A stretch of 64,000 nt of DNA from Mycobacterium aquaticum (GTDB lineage Bacteria; Actinomycetota; Actinomycetes; Mycobacteriales; Mycobacteriaceae). Shown one piece after another: positions 50,338 to 58,784 of the stretch. The translations under genes and the position numbers were made by a program. Below the pieces are notes generated by a model. That model had not been told where the DNA came from. It searched no databases and saw only the letters and a program-made list of their open reading frames with translations. The stretch is from positions 38,726 to 102,725 of the forward strand of contig NZ_MVHF01000029.1 in assembly GCF_002086485.1 (NCBI RefSeq). Reading direction: 5' to 3'. Numbering within the stretch: position 1 is the first letter of the stretch; each line of letters opens with the position of its first letter.

Positions 50338-50838
50338 ATGAGTTCCGACGAACGAGTATGCCAATTCCAGGAACGCCGCGACCGGATCGCCGAGGAGTAC
50401 CTCAAGCCGGCCGGCGCCCGGCCGCCGTCATCGGCCCGGGGCCTGCATCACACCGCGCTGGTCAGTGGCGATGTCGAGCGCACCGTCCGCTTCTACCAGG
50501 AGCTGCTGGAGTTCCCGCTGACCGAGATCATCGAGAACCGGGACTATCCGGGGTCGACGCATTTCTTCTTCGACATCGGCAACGGAAACCTGCTGGCGTT
50601 CTTCGATTTTCCCGGTCTCGACGTCGGCCCGTACCAGGAGGTCCTCGGCGGCCTGCACCACATCGCGATCAGCGTCGAACCGCAGCGCTGGCGGCATCTG
50701 CGCGACAAGCTGACCGCCGCCGGGGTGGACCTCGCCGAACACAGCGAGGTGTCGCTGTACTTCCGCGACCCCGACGGTGCGCGCATCGAGCTCATCGCCG
50801 ACCCGCTGGGCGAGATGTACGGGTCGAAGGTGCTCTGA
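50338..50838 (+). CDS. VOC-family (glyoxalase/bleomycin-resistance fold) protein
   Basis: 166 residues. A 45-residue lead precedes a VOC fold: GLHHTALVSGDVERTVRFYQ, THFFFDIGNGNLLAFFDF, GGLHHIAISVEPQRW and SLYFRDPDGARIELIADP. Metal-binding His and Glu (LHHTA, HHIAI, RIELI) are in the usual places. Acts as a dioxygenase, isomerase or binding protein; the substrate is unclear. Alone between the guanidine exporter and the BrkB gene. Confidence 0.85.
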   Translation: MSSDERVCQFQERRDRIAEEYLKPAGARPPSSARGLHHTALVSGDVERTVRFYQELLEFPLTEIIENRDYPGSTHFFFDIGNGNLLAFFDFPGLDVGPYQEVLGGLHHIAISVEPQRWRHLRDKLTAAGVDLAEHSEVSLYFRDPDGARIELIADPLGEMYGSKVL

Positions 50839-50844
50839 ATCGGG

Positions 50845-51864
50845 CTAGCGTCGCAGCAGCCGCGAAATACCCAGCGCGCCAATCGCACCGGCTGCCGCGG
50901 CGGCGATCAGGCCAGTGGCGCCGGGCCCCTCGTTGATCTGCACCCGGGTGGTGATCTGCGCCGGGTCGGGCGGTGGCACGGTCTGCTCGGCCAGGCTCTC
51001 CGTCGACGTCGCCGCCCACGCCGTGGCGAACAGGATCAGCCGGGCCGTGACATAGGCGAACACCATGAGGCCCACCACCGGACCGAAGGTCGCCCCCGCG
51101 GGGCCGCGCGTGACGGACTGCAGGTAGATCGACGCCACCTGCTTGAACATCTCGAACCCGACGGCAGCCAGCAACCCGGCCCGCAGGGCGCTGCGCAAGT
51201 GCACGGACTCGCGCGGCAACCGGGCGATGATCAAACTGAACAACACCCACGAGATCAGCACCGAAACCAGGATGGACACCACGCGAAGTCCGCCGCCGAG
51301 CGCGGCGAAGTCATGTAAGCCGATCCATCGCAACACTTTCCGCATCAACTCTGGGTCGCCCAGCGCGGTGAGCGCGATGGTGAGCACCACCGCCAGAAAC
51401 GCCGACACCAGGGCCAGTAGGTCAGACAGCTTGGTGCCGACGAAACTGGCATCGGTCTTGTGCTGCAGCCACATCTGGCTCAGCGCCTCACGCAGGTTGG
51501 CCATCCAGCCCAGCCCCGCCCAGGCCGCGGTGGCCAGACCGATCACGCCGACGGTGCCTCGGGAGGCGATGGCGGAGTCCATCAGGGTGACCAACTGATG
51601 ACCGAGGTCACCGGAGACCACCGACCGGATGCGGTTCTCGAGGTCGGCGAGCAGGTCGGGCTTGCTGGCCAACACGAACCCGCCGAGTGCGAACCCGACC
51701 ATCAACAGAGGGAACAGCGAAAAGATGGTGAAGTAGGTGATCCCGGCGGCGTAGAAGTTGCCGTTGCAGTCGTTATACCGATCCTGGGCGCGCATCACCC
51801 GGTCGAACCACGGAAAGCGAGTCCGTAGCCGGTCAAGGAATCCCGGTTTCTCCTGCTCGTTCAC
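50845..51864 (-). CDS. YihY/BrkB-family inner membrane protein
   Basis: 339 residues with about six membrane helices. Family marks include YNDCNGNFYAAGITYFTIFS, ATAAWAGLGWMANLREALSQ and AALRAGLLAAVGFEMFKQVA. Orthologous in place to Rv3335c, next to trpS. Despite the old name (ribonuclease BN), a membrane transport or barrier role is assumed and the function is not settled. The C-terminus adds a short helix after a Pro-rich linker. Confidence 0.9.
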   Translation of the reverse strand: MNEQEKPGFLDRLRTRFPWFDRVMRAQDRYNDCNGNFYAAGITYFTIFSLFPLLMVGFALGGFVLASKPDLLADLENRIRSVVSGDLGHQLVTLMDSAIASRGTVGVIGLATAAWAGLGWMANLREALSQMWLQHKTDASFVGTKLSDLLALVSAFLAVVLTIALTALGDPELMRKVLRWIGLHDFAALGGGLRVVSILVSVLISWVLFSLIIARLPRESVHLRSALRAGLLAAVGFEMFKQVASIYLQSVTRGPAGATFGPVVGLMVFAYVTARLILFATAWAATSTESLAEQTVPPPDPAQITTRVQINEGPGATGLIAAAAAGAIGALGISRLLRR

Positions 51865-51885
51865 GCACCACCCTCCCCCGGGCGC

Positions 51886-52902
51886 CTACGACGTTTGCTG
51901 CAGAAACCCTATCGCGTCGTAAACCCGGGTGAGGGTCTTGCCGGCAACCTCTCGGGCCCGCTCCGCACCGGCAGCCAGAACGGAGTTGAGTTCGGCAGGG
52001 TCGGCCAGCAACTCATCGACCCTGGTCTTGATCGGTGCGACGAACTCGACGACCACCTCGGCGGTGTCCTTTTTCAGATCGCCATATCCGCGGCCGGCGT
52101 AATCCTGCACCAGCGTGTCGACCGCGGTTCCGGTGATCGCGGACTGGATGGTCAGCAGATTCGAGATGCCCGGCTTGTTCTCCGGATCGAAGCGGATCTC
52201 CCGCTCACTGTCGGTGACCGCCGAGCGGATCTTCTTGGCCGTGGCCTTGGGATCGTCGAGCAGGCTGATCAGGCCGGCGTCGGTGGCCGCCGACTTGCTC
52301 ATCTTGGCGGTCGGATCCTGCAGGTCGTAGATCTTGGCGGTGGCCTTGGGGATCATCGCCTCCGGGACCACAAAGGTGCCCGGGAACTGCCCGTTGAGCC
52401 GTTGCGCGAGGTCGCGGGCCAGTTCGAGGTGCTGGCGCTGGTCCTCACCGACCGGGACCAGGTCGGTGTCGTAGAGCAGGATGTCGGCGGCCATCAACAC
52501 CGGGTAAGTGAACAGGCCGACCGTCGCGGCGTCCGTGCCCTGCTTCTGCGACTTGTCCTTGAACTGCGTCATCCGCGAGGCCTGCCCGAAGCCCGTGAAG
52601 CAGCCGAGCACCCACGCCAATTGGCTGTGTTCGGCCACATGGCTCTGCACGAACACCGTGCTGCGGGCCGGGTCGATGCCGAGTGCCAGGTACTGGGCCG
52701 CAGTGACCAGGGTGCGCCGACGCAGCGTCGCGGGGTCTTGCGGGACCGTGATGGCGTGCTGGTCGACGACGCAGAAGAACGCGTCGTAGCCGTCCTGCAG
52801 CTGGGCCCAATGGGTGACCGCGCCCAGCGCGTTGCCGAGGTGCAGGGAGTCGGAGGTGGGTTGGGCGCCGGAGAACACGACGCGTTTGCTTCCGCTAGTC
52901 AT
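51886..52902 (-). CDS. trpS: tryptophanyl-tRNA synthetase
   Basis: 338 residues from ATG 52902, the start that matches M. tuberculosis TrpS; a GTG at 52944 inside the MarR stop would add 14 residues. Class I signatures: the HIGH-like PTSDSLHLGNALG and the KMSKS loop in DPTAKMSKSAATD; GEDQRQHLELARDLAQR is also invariant. Charges tRNA-Trp. Lies close behind a MarR gene, which is unusual for a synthetase. Confidence 0.96.
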   Translation of the reverse strand: MTSGSKRVVFSGAQPTSDSLHLGNALGAVTHWAQLQDGYDAFFCVVDQHAITVPQDPATLRRRTLVTAAQYLALGIDPARSTVFVQSHVAEHSQLAWVLGCFTGFGQASRMTQFKDKSQKQGTDAATVGLFTYPVLMAADILLYDTDLVPVGEDQRQHLELARDLAQRLNGQFPGTFVVPEAMIPKATAKIYDLQDPTAKMSKSAATDAGLISLLDDPKATAKKIRSAVTDSEREIRFDPENKPGISNLLTIQSAITGTAVDTLVQDYAGRGYGDLKKDTAEVVVEFVAPIKTRVDELLADPAELNSVLAAGAERAREVAGKTLTRVYDAIGFLQQTS

Positions 52903-52936
52903 GATGGCGTCGATTTTCGCACTGCTGTCATCCGCT

Positions 52937-53350
52937 TTATTCACCGGTCAGCTGACGCAGCACGCGTAGGAACACCTCGCGGTCGTCTGCGGTGAGTTCT
53001 CCCAGCCAACGCTCCTCGCCGATCTGGATCTCGGCCTGGGCGGCATCCTTGACGGCCCGGCCGGAATCGGTGATGGCCAGCAACCGCACCCGGCGGTCAT
53101 CGGGATCGGCCGTGCGCTCGATGTACCCCTGCTGCTGCAGTTCATCGAGGGTCGCAATGATGCGCGTCTTGTCCGCACCGATGGCCTCGGCCAGGGCGGC
53201 CTGCGTGCGCACCGGCGCCCGGTCCAGCGCGAGCAGCACGACGTAGCCCCACATGCTCAGGCCGTGCGCGGTCAGCACGGGCAGCTCCGCGGCGGCCAGT
53301 TCACGCAGCAGCGGGGCCAGCATCGCCGCCAGATCAGGACGATTCGCCAC
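52937..53350 (-). CDS. MarR-family regulator
   Basis: 137 residues with the winged helix VRTQAALAEAIGADKTRIIA, then LDELQQQGYIERTADPDDRR, the typical MarR wing. Divergent from the TIGR03086-type gene with a 15-base palindrome between. It ends 35 bases before the trpS ATG on the same strand. Ligand probably a phenolic or oxidant, not determined. Confidence 0.92.
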   Translation of the reverse strand: MANRPDLAAMLAPLLRELAAAELPVLTAHGLSMWGYVVLLALDRAPVRTQAALAEAIGADKTRIIATLDELQQQGYIERTADPDDRRVRLLAITDSGRAVKDAAQAEIQIGEERWLGELTADDREVFLRVLRQLTGE

Positions 53351-53385
53351 CGCGTCATCGTAGGCATTGTCAATTCATATGCTAT

Positions 53386-53400
53386 CGCTTATCGTAAGCG
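53386..53400. promoter_or_regulatory. MarR operator candidate CGCTTATCGTAAGCG
   Basis: A perfect palindrome (6-base arms, 3-base centre) ending two bases before the ATG of the divergent gene and 36 bases from the MarR start, within an AT-rich gap. Location and symmetry fit MarR control of both genes. Confidence 0.65.
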
Positions 53401-53401
53401 T

Positions 53402-54019
53402 ATGCCTACTATTGATGGAGATGTCCGCCCCTACCACCGCAGAGCCGTGTTGCAGTCCGTCGACGTCGTCAACACCGTCACACCGGCAGACCTGGACCGG
53501 CCCACCCCGTGTGCGGGCTGGAACCTGGGAACCCTGCTCGACCACATGACGGTGCAGCACCGGGGCTTCGCGGCCGCCGCCCGCGGCAACGGGGCCGACA
53601 CCGAGGGCTGGCAACCCGGGACGGTCACCGACGCCGTGCGGGCCGATCCCGCCGGCGCATACGCCGAAGCCGCGCAGGACGTGCTCGACGCGGTCGCCGC
53701 CGACGGCGTGACCGACGCGCAGTTCGCACTACCCGACTTCGGACCGGGCGCGAGCTTCCCGGGCGCGATGGCGATCGGGTTTCACTTCGTCGACTACGTG
53801 GTGCACGGCTGGGACGTCGCCGCGACGCTGGGCGTGCCCTACGAGCCGGCGCCCGACATCGTCGCCGCAGTCCTGCCACTGGTGATGATGATTCCCGACA
53901 GCGACTTCCGCAGCACCCCGGACGCGCCGTTCGGGCCGGCCGTCAACGCCTCGGGCGCAACGGATTTCGACAAGATCCTGGCCCACCTGGGGAGGCGGCC
54001 GGACTGGGCTCAGGCGTAG
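53402..54019 (+). CDS. TIGR03086-type metal-binding (DinB/mycothiol-dependent isomerase-like) protein
   Basis: 205 residues from ATG 53402. The N-terminal half resembles the DinB/maleylpyruvate isomerase fold: LDRPTPCAGWNLGTLLDHMT with its His, and FHFVDYVVHGWDVAATLGVP supplying further metal-binding His residues. Such proteins often use mycothiol in actinobacteria. Controlled by the divergent MarR. 3' end overlaps the exonuclease gene by 10 bases. Confidence 0.85.
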   Translation: MPTIDGDVRPYHRRAVLQSVDVVNTVTPADLDRPTPCAGWNLGTLLDHMTVQHRGFAAAARGNGADTEGWQPGTVTDAVRADPAGAYAEAAQDVLDAVAADGVTDAQFALPDFGPGASFPGAMAIGFHFVDYVVHGWDVAATLGVPYEPAPDIVAAVLPLVMMIPDSDFRSTPDAPFGPAVNASGATDFDKILAHLGRRPDWAQA

Positions 54020-54825
54020 TGGACGGTCACCGGTGAGTGGTCGGACCACCGCAGCGCATACAGCTCGGCGCGGTCGACGCGGGCGCTGACCGCCCTGGCG
54101 GCCAGCCCAGGGGTGGCCAGGTGGTAGTCGATGCGCCACCCCGCGTCGTTGTCGAAAGCCTTGCCCCGCCATGACCACCAGCTGTAGGGCCCGGCGACAT
54201 CGGGGTGCAGCTGGCGCACCACGTCGACCCATCCGGTGGCCAAAAGCTCGGTCAGCCATTGCCGTTCGGCAGGCAGGAACCCGGCTTTCTTGACGTTGCC
54301 TTTCCAGTTCTTGATGTCGTTCTCTGTGTGAGCGATGTTCCAGTCCCCACACACGACCGCTTCGCGACGTTTACGCCGCAGCACCGCCATCCGATCGGCG
54401 ACCGTCGCCATGAACCGCTCCTTCTCGAGCTGACGGTCGGTCTCGGCCTCACCGGTCGGGAAGTACACACTGACCACCGTGGCACCGGCCGTGTCGGCCT
54501 CCAGGTACCGCCCGTGGGCGTTGAACTCGTCGGATTCCAGCAGCCGGATGGCGGTGATGGGATGCCGTGACAGCACCGCAACCCCGTTGCGTCCCTTGAC
54601 GTGCGGCTCGGCGGAAGCCAGTGACCAGCCGTCGGCCAGGGCAGGCGCTAGCGCGTCGGCGAGCTGATCGTCGTCGGCACGCGTCTCCTGCAGACAGACC
54701 ACCTCGGCCTCGGTCTCCTTGAGCCACGGCAGCAGACCGAGGTTGTCGGTGGAGCGCTGCTTGACCGCGGCGCGGATGCCGTTGACGTTGATGGTGCTGA
54801 CGATCAGCGAGCCGGGTGATGCCAC
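54010..54825 (-). CDS. exodeoxyribonuclease III / AP endonuclease
   Basis: About 271 residues from GTG 54825; another GTG at 54855 would add ten. Endonuclease/exonuclease/phosphatase fold: STINVNGIRAAV, VVCLQETRADDDQL (metal Glu), YFPTG, VVCGDWNIAHTENDIKNWKG (catalytic Asp/Asn), RIDYHLATP and SDHSPVTVHY (final Asp-His pair). Repairs abasic and 3'-blocked DNA. It resembles XthA but the genome probably has another copy elsewhere, so no symbol is given. Confidence 0.9.
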   Translation of the reverse strand: MASPGSLIVSTINVNGIRAAVKQRSTDNLGLLPWLKETEAEVVCLQETRADDDQLADALAPALADGWSLASAEPHVKGRNGVAVLSRHPITAIRLLESDEFNAHGRYLEADTAGATVVSVYFPTGEAETDRQLEKERFMATVADRMAVLRRKRREAVVCGDWNIAHTENDIKNWKGNVKKAGFLPAERQWLTELLATGWVDVVRQLHPDVAGPYSWWSWRGKAFDNDAGWRIDYHLATPGLAARAVSARVDRAELYALRWSDHSPVTVHYA

Positions 54826-54895
54826 GGCCGAGACCCTACCGACCCGCACCGACACACTCTTGCGGTACCGGCGGTATCACCTTAATGTCGGGCGA

Positions 54896-55729
54896 ATGGC
54901 CGAACGAGCACCGATCCACCTTGGCACCGACAATCCCGATGCCGAGCCGGTCCTGCTGCTGCACCCGTTCCTGCTCTCGCAGAGCGTGTGGAAGTACGTC
55001 GCCCCGCAGCTCGCCGAGCGCTACGAGGTGTTCGCGCCGACCATGTCGGGACACAACGGCGGCAACGCGGGACCAGCGCTGCTCGACGTGGCCGCACTGG
55101 CCGACGACGTGGAGCGCCGCCTGGACGAACTGGGCTGGGGCACAGCCCATGTCGTCGGCAACTCACTGGGTGGCTGGGTCGCTTTCGAACTGGACCGCCG
55201 CGGCCGGGCCCGCACCCTCACGGGGATCGCGCCCGCGGGCGGCTGGGCCCGGTTCACGCCCGTCAAGTACGAGATCATCGCCAAGTTCATGGCCGCACTG
55301 CCGATCGTGGTCGCCACGGCCCTGCTCCGCCAGCGGGTGCTGAGCCTGCCGTTCGCACGACAGATCACCTACCCCGCGGTCAGCGCCACCGCCGACGGCC
55401 TCAACGACGGGGACCGTCGCGACCTCGTCGACGACGTGGCGCACTGCAGCGCCTACTACAAGCTGATGATCAGGGCCCTCACCACGCCGGGCCTGCTGGA
55501 GATCGCACACTCCCGCACGCCGACCCAGCTGGTGATCTGCGAGAAGGACCGGGTGCTGCCCGCACCCCGGTTCACCCGGCACTTCACCGACAGCCTCGCG
55601 CCCGGGTCGGTGATCAAGCGCCTCGACGGCGTCGGTCACGTGCCGATGTTCGAGGCGCCCACCAGGATCACCGAGCTGATCAGCGAGTTCATCGATCACA
55701 ACACCGACACGGCCCGCGCGACCGGCTGA
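54896..55729 (+). CDS. alpha/beta-fold hydrolase (Rv3338-like)
   Basis: 277 residues from ATG 54896. Motifs: LLLHPFLLSQSVWK, nucleophile elbow VGNSLGGWVAFELD, acid ICEKDRVLPAPRF, and His in GVGHVPMFEAP. The place before icd agrees with Rv3338 of M. tuberculosis. Substrate unknown; a lipid or ester is typical. Divergent from the exonuclease gene and convergent with icd. Confidence 0.87.
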   Translation: MAERAPIHLGTDNPDAEPVLLLHPFLLSQSVWKYVAPQLAERYEVFAPTMSGHNGGNAGPALLDVAALADDVERRLDELGWGTAHVVGNSLGGWVAFELDRRGRARTLTGIAPAGGWARFTPVKYEIIAKFMAALPIVVATALLRQRVLSLPFARQITYPAVSATADGLNDGDRRDLVDDVAHCSAYYKLMIRALTTPGLLEIAHSRTPTQLVICEKDRVLPAPRFTRHFTDSLAPGSVIKRLDGVGHVPMFEAPTRITELISEFIDHNTDTARATG

Positions 55730-55742
55730 CGCCGCGCCGCGC

Positions 55743-56963
55743 CTATGCCTCCAACGCGCGCTTGAGATGGTCGGCGATGGTGGCCAGGAAGGCTTCGCTG
55801 GTCTGCCAGGCCTGGTCCGGGCCGATCAACAACGCGAGGTCCTTGGTCATCGCCCCGCCCTCGACCGTCTCGATGACCACGTGTTCGAGCGTCTCGGCGA
55901 AGTGTGCCACCTCCGGTGTGCTGTCCAGCTTGGCCCGATGTTCCAGGCCGCGGGTCCAGGCGAAGATCGACGCGATCGGGTTGGTCGAGGTCGGCTTGCC
56001 CTGCTGGAACTGCCGATAGTGCCGCGTGACGGTGCCATGCGCGGCCTCGGCTTCGACAGTCTTTCCGTCCGGCGTCATCAGCACCGAGGTCATCAGCCCG
56101 AGCGAGCCGTAACCCTGTGCGACGGTGTCGGATTGGACGTCGCCGTCGTAGTTCTTGCAGGCCCAGACGTAGCCGCCCTCCCACTTCAGGCAGGAGGCCA
56201 CCATGTCGTCGATCAGGCGGTGCTCGTAGGTCAGCCCGCGCTTGTCGAACTCCGCCTTGAACTCCTCGTCGAAGATGCGCTGGAACTCGTCCTTGAACAT
56301 CCCGTCGTAGCCCTTGAGGATGGTGTTCTTGGTCGAGAGGTAGACCGGGTAATCCTGTTGCAGCCCATAGGAGAACGACGCACGGGCGAAGTCCTGGATG
56401 GACTTGCGGAAGTTGTACATGCCCATGATGACGCCGCCGTCCTCGGGGATGTGGACGACTTCGTGCACCATCGGCTCGCTGCCGTCGTCCGGGGTGAACG
56501 TGACGGTGAAGGTGCCGGGCTTGTCCACCTTGGTGTTGAAGGCGCGGTACTGATCACCGAACGCGTGGCGGCCGATGATGATCGGCTTGGTCCAGCCCGG
56601 GACCAGCCGTGGCACGTTTTTGATCACGATCGGCGCACGGAAGATGGTGCCGCCCAGGATGTTCCGGATCGTGCCGTTGGGCGAGAGCCACATCTTCTTG
56701 AGATTGAACTCCTTTACCCGAGCCTCGTCGGGGGTGATGGTCGCGCACTTGACCCCCACGCCGTGCCGCTTGATGGCATTGGCCGCGTCGATGGTGACCT
56801 GGTCGTCGGTCGCGTCGCGGTGTTCGATACCCAGGTCGTAGTAGTCCAGGTCGATGTCGAGGTACGGCAGGATCAGCTGATCCTTGATCATCTGCCAGAT
56901 GATGCGGGTCATCTCGTCACCGTCGAGCTCGGCGACAGTGCCTTCGACTTTGATCTTGGACAT
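55743..56963 (-). CDS. icd: NADP-dependent isocitrate dehydrogenase
   Basis: 406 residues from ATG 56963 (MSKIKVEGTVAELDGDEMTR), the dimeric eukaryote-like form as in M. tuberculosis Icd1 (Rv3339c). Signatures include KCATITPDEARV, KKMWLSPNGTIRNILGGTIF, YDGDVQSDTVAQGYGSLGLM and AAHGTVTRHYRQ. Oxidatively decarboxylates isocitrate to 2-oxoglutarate in the TCA cycle, complementing sdhCDAB in this window. Diverges from the metY leader. Confidence 0.96.
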   Translation of the reverse strand: MSKIKVEGTVAELDGDEMTRIIWQMIKDQLILPYLDIDLDYYDLGIEHRDATDDQVTIDAANAIKRHGVGVKCATITPDEARVKEFNLKKMWLSPNGTIRNILGGTIFRAPIVIKNVPRLVPGWTKPIIIGRHAFGDQYRAFNTKVDKPGTFTVTFTPDDGSEPMVHEVVHIPEDGGVIMGMYNFRKSIQDFARASFSYGLQQDYPVYLSTKNTILKGYDGMFKDEFQRIFDEEFKAEFDKRGLTYEHRLIDDMVASCLKWEGGYVWACKNYDGDVQSDTVAQGYGSLGLMTSVLMTPDGKTVEAEAAHGTVTRHYRQFQQGKPTSTNPIASIFAWTRGLEHRAKLDSTPEVAHFAETLEHVVIETVEGGAMTKDLALLIGPDQAWQTSEAFLATIADHLKRALEA

Positions 56964-57172
56964 GTGAGCCCGCACCCTCCTGCTCGTCGAACGTCTCTCG
57001 CGGCCACCCTACAAGGGCGAGCAGCCGCGATGACGTGGCCGCATCCGTACCGGGGAGTAGCGTGCCGACCCGGCCGCGGCACGGATTGCAACACGTTCCA
57101 GCGGCCCTCGACACAGACCCGCCAGAACGACCACTTGGTTCCCGCCCGCCGTCATGAGATATTCTTGGACGC
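56964..57172. other. icd-metY divergent promoter region
   Basis: 209 bases without a gene. TATTCT at 57160-57165 is a plausible -10 for the metY leader, with TTGGTT at 57135-57140 as a loose -35, placing the transcript start close to the riboswitch. The remainder shows no palindrome or RNA structure that I could recognise. Confidence 0.5.
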
Positions 57173-57292
57173 GGTCATGAGTGCCAGCGATAAGCCCCGG
57201 CTTGCTGGCCGGCAACCCTCCAACCGCGGTGGGGTGCCCCGGGTGATGACCAGGTTGAGTAGCCGTCAGCGGCTGCAAGGCAAGCGCGGGTC
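57173..57292 (+). ncRNA. SAM-IV riboswitch
   Basis: It begins GGTCATGAGTGCCAGCG and continues through GCCCCGGCTTGCTGGCCGGC, CAACCCTCCAACCGCGGTGG and GGGTGATGACC, closing the first helix (GGTCAT 57173-57178 with ATGACC 57246-57251). The hairpin AGCCGTCAGCGGCT (57261-57274) and the GCAAGCGCGGGTCCG pseudoknot arm complete the SAM-IV form known upstream of methionine genes in actinobacteria. High SAM should lower metY-metX expression. Confidence 0.93.
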
Positions 57293-57328
57293 CGAAGGTA
57301 CGGGCCCCCAGAGAGACAGGGAAACCTG

Positions 57329-57409
57329 ATGGAGGCCACCCATGTGCTGTCGTCCGTGAGCTGTTTGCGTCCGTCCGCCGTCTGCATGTGCAGGCCCGAC
57401 GCCCGGTAG
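57329..57409 (+). CDS. 26-residue cysteine-containing leader ORF
   Basis: ATG 57329 to TAG 57407-57409 encodes a short basic peptide with Cys at positions 12, 19 and 21, the last two in a C-M-C cluster, and ending RPDAR. It lies between the SAM-IV aptamer and metY, 33 bases before the metY start, with AGGG upstream. Mycobacteria use cysteine-rich leader ORFs as cysteine-responsive attenuators of sulfur genes, and MetY uses sulfide, so such a role is plausible. Translation is not shown. Confidence 0.5.
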   Translation: MEATHVLSSVSCLRPSAVCMCRPDAR

Positions 57410-57442
57410 CCGATTCACCCGACTTCATAGGAGACACCGACC

Positions 57443-58765
57443 ATGACTACCCCCGACGCCTGGTCGTTCGAAACCAAGCAGATCCACGCGGGTCAGACAC
57501 CCGACAGCGCGACCAACGCCCGAGCCCTGCCCATCTACCAGACCACGTCGTACACCTTCCGCGACACCGACCACGCCGCGGCGCTGTTCGGGCTGGCCGA
57601 GCCGGGCAACATCTACACCCGGATCATGAACCCCACCACCGATGTGGTGGAACAGCGCATCGCCGCGCTCGAAGGCGGTGTCGCGGCGCTGTTCCTGTCC
57701 TCCGGGCAGGCCGCCGAGACGTTCGCGATCCTGAACCTCGCCGGCGCAGGCGATCACATCGTGTCGTCCCCGCGGCTGTACGGCGGCACCTACAACCTCT
57801 TCCACTACACGCTGCCCAAGCTCGGCATCGAAGTCAGCTTCGTGGAGAACCCCGATAATTTGGAGTCCTGGACTTCCGCCGTCCGGCCCAACACCAAGGC
57901 GTTCTTCGCCGAGACGATCTCCAACCCGCAGATCGATGTGCTCGACATCCCGAACGTGGCTGCCCTGGCGCATGACAACGGCGTGCCGTTGATCGTCGAC
58001 AACACCATCGCCACGCCGTACCTGATCCAACCGATCGCCCACGGCGCCGACATCGTCGTGCACTCTGCCACCAAGTACCTCGGCGGCCACGGCTCGGCGA
58101 TCGCAGGCGTCATCGTCGACAGCGGCAACTTCGACTGGACCAACGGCAAGTTCCCGGGGTTCACCGAGCCGGACCCCAGCTACCACGGTGTGGTGTTCGC
58201 CGACCTCGGCGCGCCCGCCTACGCGCTCAAGGCCCGGGTGCAGCTGCTGCGGGATCTCGGTTCCGCAGCCGCACCTTTCAACGCCTTCCTCATCGCGCAG
58301 GGATTGGAAACGCTGTCGCTGCGCGTTGAACGCCATGTGTCCAACGCCCAGAAGGTCGCCGAGTACCTCGCAGGGCACCCCGACGTGATCTCGGTGAACT
58401 ACGCCGGGCTGCCCAGCTCCCCCTGGTACGAACTGGGCCGCAAGCTGGCCCCCAAGGGCACTGGCGCCGTGCTGGCGTTCGAGTTGGCGGGCGGCATCGA
58501 GGCCGGTAAGGCCTTCGTCAACGCACTCACCCTGCACAGCCACGTCGCCAACATCGGTGACGTCCGCTCGCTGGTGATCCACCCGGCATCGACCACCCAT
58601 CAGCAGCTCAACCCCGAGGAGCAGTTGGCCAGTGGGGTCACCCCCGGGCTGGTGCGCCTTGCCGTGGGCCTGGAGGGCATCGACGACATCCTGGCCGACC
58701 TTGACCAGGGTTTCGCTGCCGCGCGTCCGTTCCGCGCCGCCGATCAGGCCACGGCGACGGTGTGA
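57443..58765 (+). CDS. metY: O-acetylhomoserine sulfhydrylase
   Basis: 440 residues from ATG 57443 (AGGAGA upstream). Cys/Met-metabolism PLP enzyme: PLP Lys211 in SATKYLGGHG, with NIYTRIMNPT, SSGQAAETFA and VIHPASTTHQQL. The length and the following gene are typical of MetY, which makes homocysteine from O-acetylhomoserine and sulfide; the M. tuberculosis orthologue Rv3340 is annotated metC. Controlled by the SAM-IV riboswitch and perhaps the leader ORF. Confidence 0.95.
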   Translation: MTTPDAWSFETKQIHAGQTPDSATNARALPIYQTTSYTFRDTDHAAALFGLAEPGNIYTRIMNPTTDVVEQRIAALEGGVAALFLSSGQAAETFAILNLAGAGDHIVSSPRLYGGTYNLFHYTLPKLGIEVSFVENPDNLESWTSAVRPNTKAFFAETISNPQIDVLDIPNVAALAHDNGVPLIVDNTIATPYLIQPIAHGADIVVHSATKYLGGHGSAIAGVIVDSGNFDWTNGKFPGFTEPDPSYHGVVFADLGAPAYALKARVQLLRDLGSAAAPFNAFLIAQGLETLSLRVERHVSNAQKVAEYLAGHPDVISVNYAGLPSSPWYELGRKLAPKGTGAVLAFELAGGIEAGKAFVNALTLHSHVANIGDVRSLVIHPASTTHQQLNPEEQLASGVTPGLVRLAVGLEGIDDILADLDQGFAAARPFRAADQATATV

Positions 58766-58784
58766 GGAACGTGAGAACAGCACA

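Noticed and set aside
49872..50405. Upstream extension of the nitronate monooxygenase
   Set aside because: It covers the guanidine riboswitch and exporter on the other strand, and the barrel begins at GTG 49871.
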